Below, piece after piece: positions 6,724 to 8,157 of a DNA stretch of 8,157 bases (its first letter is position 1; the number at the start of each line of letters is the position of its first letter). Location of the stretch: contig JASHRA010000247.1 of assembly GCA_030038765.1 (NCBI GenBank), forward strand, positions 1 to 8,157, written 5' to 3'. A model generated the notes under the pieces. It saw nothing but the letters and a program-made list of their open reading frames with translations. It searched no databases and was not told where the DNA came from. The stretch comes from Candidatus Dormiibacterota bacterium (GTDB lineage: Bacteria > Chloroflexota > Dormibacteria > Aeolococcales > Bog-877). A program made the translations under genes and the position numbers.

Positions 6724-6726
6724 AAT
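6721..6726 (+). promoter_or_regulatory. Possible -10 element for the tRNA-Arg/plsC transcript
   Basis: CAGAAT matches TATAAT at four of six and lies 12 bases before the tRNA 5' end, leaving a leader of about five bases. No good -35 is seen 16-18 bases upstream. It overlaps the proposed -35 of the opposite-strand phosphatase promoter, so the two divergent promoters, if real, would compete. Confidence 0.25.
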
Positions 6727-6738
6727 GGCCCCAGCCGA

Positions 6739-6812
6739 GCCCCCTTAGCTCAGTGGATCAGAGCGGCGCCCTTCTAAGGCGACGGTCGGTGGTTCGAATC
6801 CACCAGGGGGTA
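6739..6812 (+). tRNA. tRNA-Arg (anticodon UCU)
   Basis: A complete cloverleaf can be folded by hand. The acceptor GCCCCCT (6739-6745) pairs with AGGGGGT (6805-6811), with a G-U pair at 1-72. U8-A9 precede the D stem GCTC/GAGC (6748-6751 with 6761-6764). The anticodon loop CTTCTAA (6771-6777) has anticodon TCT at 6773-6775, which reads AGA. The variable region has five bases. The T stem GGTGG/CCACC encloses TTCGAAT. The discriminator is A6812 and CCA is not encoded. The outermost anticodon-stem pair (27-43) is a G-A mismatch. UCU identifies the decoder of AGA arginine codons, which are rare in this GC-rich DNA. No T-run terminator follows, so transcription probably continues into plsC. Confidence 0.93.
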
Positions 6813-6836
6813 GACGAGCCGGTTTTGGAGCAGGAC

Positions 6837-7580
6837 GTGGCGCTGGAGACGGATTCGGCGCCGGCGAGCGCCAGCGGCGAGCCGGAGCGCCCGCTCCCGG
6901 CCCTGCCCCGGGGGCTGCGTCTCGACGGCACGGAGTCGCCGGTCCTCCGCCTCACCCGGGTCGGTCTCCGCCTGCTGGTGCGGGCCGCGGTCCGGGGCCG
7001 ACTCCGCCCCCAGGGGCTGGAGCTGGTCCCCCCCAGCGGTCCGCTGCTGATCTGCTCCAACCACCTCTCCAACTTCGACCCCCTGGTCTACGGGGCGATC
7101 GTGCCGCGGGTCCTGCACGCCCTCACCAAGTCCGAGCTCTTCGACTCGCGGCCGCTGGGGGCCTACCTGGCCCGCTGCAACTGCATCCCGGTGCGACGGG
7201 GCGAGCCCGACCGGCTGGCCATCCGCGGGGCGCTGGCGGTGCTGCGCAGCGGGGGAGCGCTGGTGCTCTTCCCCGAGGGCCACCGCAGCCCTCCCGGGCG
7301 GCCGCGCCCCTTCGAGGCCGGGGCCGGCTACCTGGCCCTCCGCTCCGGGGCCCAGGTGCTTCCCTGCGCCATCTGGGGCAGCGAGGGCGTGCTCGGCAAG
7401 GGTCAGCTGCTGCCCCGGCGGGCGCGGGTCGGGCTGCGCGTCGGGTCCCCTTTCCGGCCCTCCGCCCGGGGCCCGGCCGCGGCCAGCGTGGAGATACGGT
7501 CCCGCGTGCTGGCCCTCCTCCCCGAGGCCTACCGCGGCTCAGCCGATGCCGACCACCTTGACCGTGAAGATGAGGGTTGA
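6837..7580 (+). CDS. plsC: PlsC-type 1-acylglycerol-3-phosphate acyltransferase
   Basis: Likely transfers an acyl chain to lysophosphatidic acid to make phosphatidic acid at the inner face of the membrane, in phospholipid synthesis. The 247-residue product has NHLSNFD, the H-x4-D catalytic motif, after a hydrophobic LLICS strand. CIPVRRGE corresponds to family block II. FPEGHRS is block III, which binds the glycerol phosphate, and ALRSGAQVLPCAIWG is the following valine/proline block. Length and motif spacing are normal. The start is GTG 6837, with GGAG at 6827-6830 six bases upstream. The reading frame is open further upstream, but that stretch is the tRNA gene. The tRNA ends 24 bases before the start with no terminator between them, so a shared transcript is likely. 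The last ~14 residues lie antisense to the end of the FKBP gene and look like a non-conserved tail. The exact acyl acceptor is not certain; related PlsC-fold proteins modify other lipids. Confidence 0.9.
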   Translation: MALETDSAPASASGEPERPLPALPRGLRLDGTESPVLRLTRVGLRLLVRAAVRGRLRPQGLELVPPSGPLLICSNHLSNFDPLVYGAIVPRVLHALTKSELFDSRPLGAYLARCNCIPVRRGEPDRLAIRGALAVLRSGGALVLFPEGHRSPPGRPRPFEAGAGYLALRSGAQVLPCAIWGSEGVLGKGQLLPRRARVGLRVGSPFRPSARGPAAASVEIRSRVLALLPEAYRGSADADHLDREDEG

Positions 7581-8120
7581 GTCGACCGGGATGGTGCTCA
7601 CCGCCTCGCAGCCGTAGCCGAGGGCGGGCGGGATGACCAGCTCCCGGGTCCCGCCCACGCGCATCCCGGCAAGGCCCTCCACCCAGCCCTCGATGACGGA
7701 GCCGGCGGCCAAGTGGAAGCTGACCGGCTTGCCGCCGTTGTCCTTGGAGCTGCTGTCGAAGACGGTGCCGTCGGGGAGCGAGCCGGTGTAGTCCACCTTG
7801 ACCTCGTCCCCGCTCTTGACCTTCTTGCCGGTGCCGGTCACGAGGTCCTTGACCTGCAGGTTGCCGCTGAGGGTGCGGGCCCCGGCCAGCTGGTAGCTGG
7901 CGGTGGTGGAGGGGGAGGTGCAGGAGCTGGGCGAGGCGCTGGCCGAGGCGCTCGGGCTGGCCACGCTGACCGGGCTGGGCGTCGGCGTGGGCGCGGCGAC
8001 CCCGGAGTCGAAGGAGGCGCCGCAGCCGGCCAGGAACAGGCCCAGTGCCAGCGGGAGCAGGGCGGCCAGCCGCAGCGGCCCCCGGGCCCGCCGGCCCCGC
8101 TCAGCCACGCCGGTGGCCAT
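7539..8120 (-). CDS. FKBP-type peptidyl-prolyl cis-trans isomerase, predicted lipoprotein
   Basis: Probably a protein-folding helper attached to the outer face of the membrane. The 193-residue product starts with an Arg-rich n-region, a hydrophobic stretch at about 16-31 and the lipobox L30-A-G-C33, so C33 should be lipidated after signal peptidase II cleavage. Residues ~41-75 are a Pro/Thr/Ser/Ala linker. The FKBP domain fills ~86-193. The active-site residues match FKBP12 one for one: Y111, F121, D122, F135, V142, I143, W146, Y169 and F185, so catalytic activity is expected. C67 in the linker and C171 in the Y169-G-C loop are the only cysteines besides the lipobox one. ATG 8120 has only a weak purine stretch (GGCGAG) before it. 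The frame stays open upstream to the window edge with no other start in view, so a slightly longer form cannot be excluded. The 3' end overlaps plsC by 42 bases. Confidence 0.93.
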   Translation of the reverse strand: MATGVAERGRRARGPLRLAALLPLALGLFLAGCGASFDSGVAAPTPTPSPVSVASPSASASASPSSCTSPSTTASYQLAGARTLSGNLQVKDLVTGTGKKVKSGDEVKVDYTGSLPDGTVFDSSSKDNGGKPVSFHLAAGSVIEGWVEGLAGMRVGGTRELVIPPALGYGCEAVSTIPVDSTLIFTVKVVGIG

Positions 8121-8157
8121 TGCTCGCCGGGCAGACGTGGCCTCCGGGGTCGATGGG

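Noticed and set aside
6657..6836. N-terminal extension of the acyltransferase through the tRNA
   Set aside because: The frame is open only by chance in GC-rich DNA. It crosses the whole tRNA-Arg gene, while GTG 6837 has a well-spaced GGAG.
1..8157. Mobile elements, CRISPR arrays, prophage, toxin-antitoxin or defence genes; the tRNA as an integration site
   Set aside because: No transposase, integrase, direct-repeat array or duplicated tRNA 3' end is visible. All genes are recognisable housekeeping types with uniform composition.

Overview
The window is very GC-rich protein-coding DNA (roughly 70% G+C by eye, with G or C at most third codon positions). It comes from a Gram-positive-type or Terrabacteria-like aerobic heterotroph. 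The best clue is the succinate dehydrogenase, whose membrane subunit and C-A-B order match the mycobacterial Sdh1 type. That enzyme type, the lipoprotein with a Pro/Ser/Thr/Ala linker and the base composition fit Actinomycetota, Chloroflexota or the related Dormibacterota. I cannot choose between these from sequence alone. I see no mobile element, CRISPR array, prophage or defence island, and this reads as ordinary core chromosome.

Layout. 1-858 (+) is the C-terminal part of a multi-pass membrane protein resembling a family-39/GT-C glycosyltransferase. About 200 bases without a gene follow. 1059-1565 (+) is a family I inorganic pyrophosphatase. 1650-5975 (+) is a tight three-gene block: malate dehydrogenase, a five-helix Sdh1-type succinate dehydrogenase membrane subunit, and one 870-residue protein joining the flavoprotein (SdhA) and iron-sulfur (SdhB) subunits. 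6667-5972 (-) is a histidine phosphatase whose stop codon shares a CTAG with that of the fusion gene. 6739-6812 (+) is a tRNA-Arg(UCU). 6837-7580 (+) is a PlsC-type acyltransferase starting 24 bases after the tRNA. 8120-7539 (-) is an FKBP-type peptidyl-prolyl isomerase lipoprotein that overlaps the acyltransferase tail to tail by 42 bases.

How the genes work together. The mdh-sdhC-sdhAB block encodes two TCA-cycle steps, succinate to fumarate (feeding electrons to quinone) and malate to oxaloacetate. Fumarase, which links them, is not in the window. The one-nucleotide overlap and the 7-base gap in this block indicate coupled translation and fixed subunit ratios. Pyrophosphatase, acyltransferase, isomerase and tRNA are unrelated housekeeping functions.

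The most notable feature is the SdhA-SdhB fusion, which gives a whole succinate:quinone oxidoreductase from only two polypeptides. The other observations (convergent gene ends that overlap, a tRNA sitting in the leader of plsC, an altered RHG motif in the phosphatase) are smaller.
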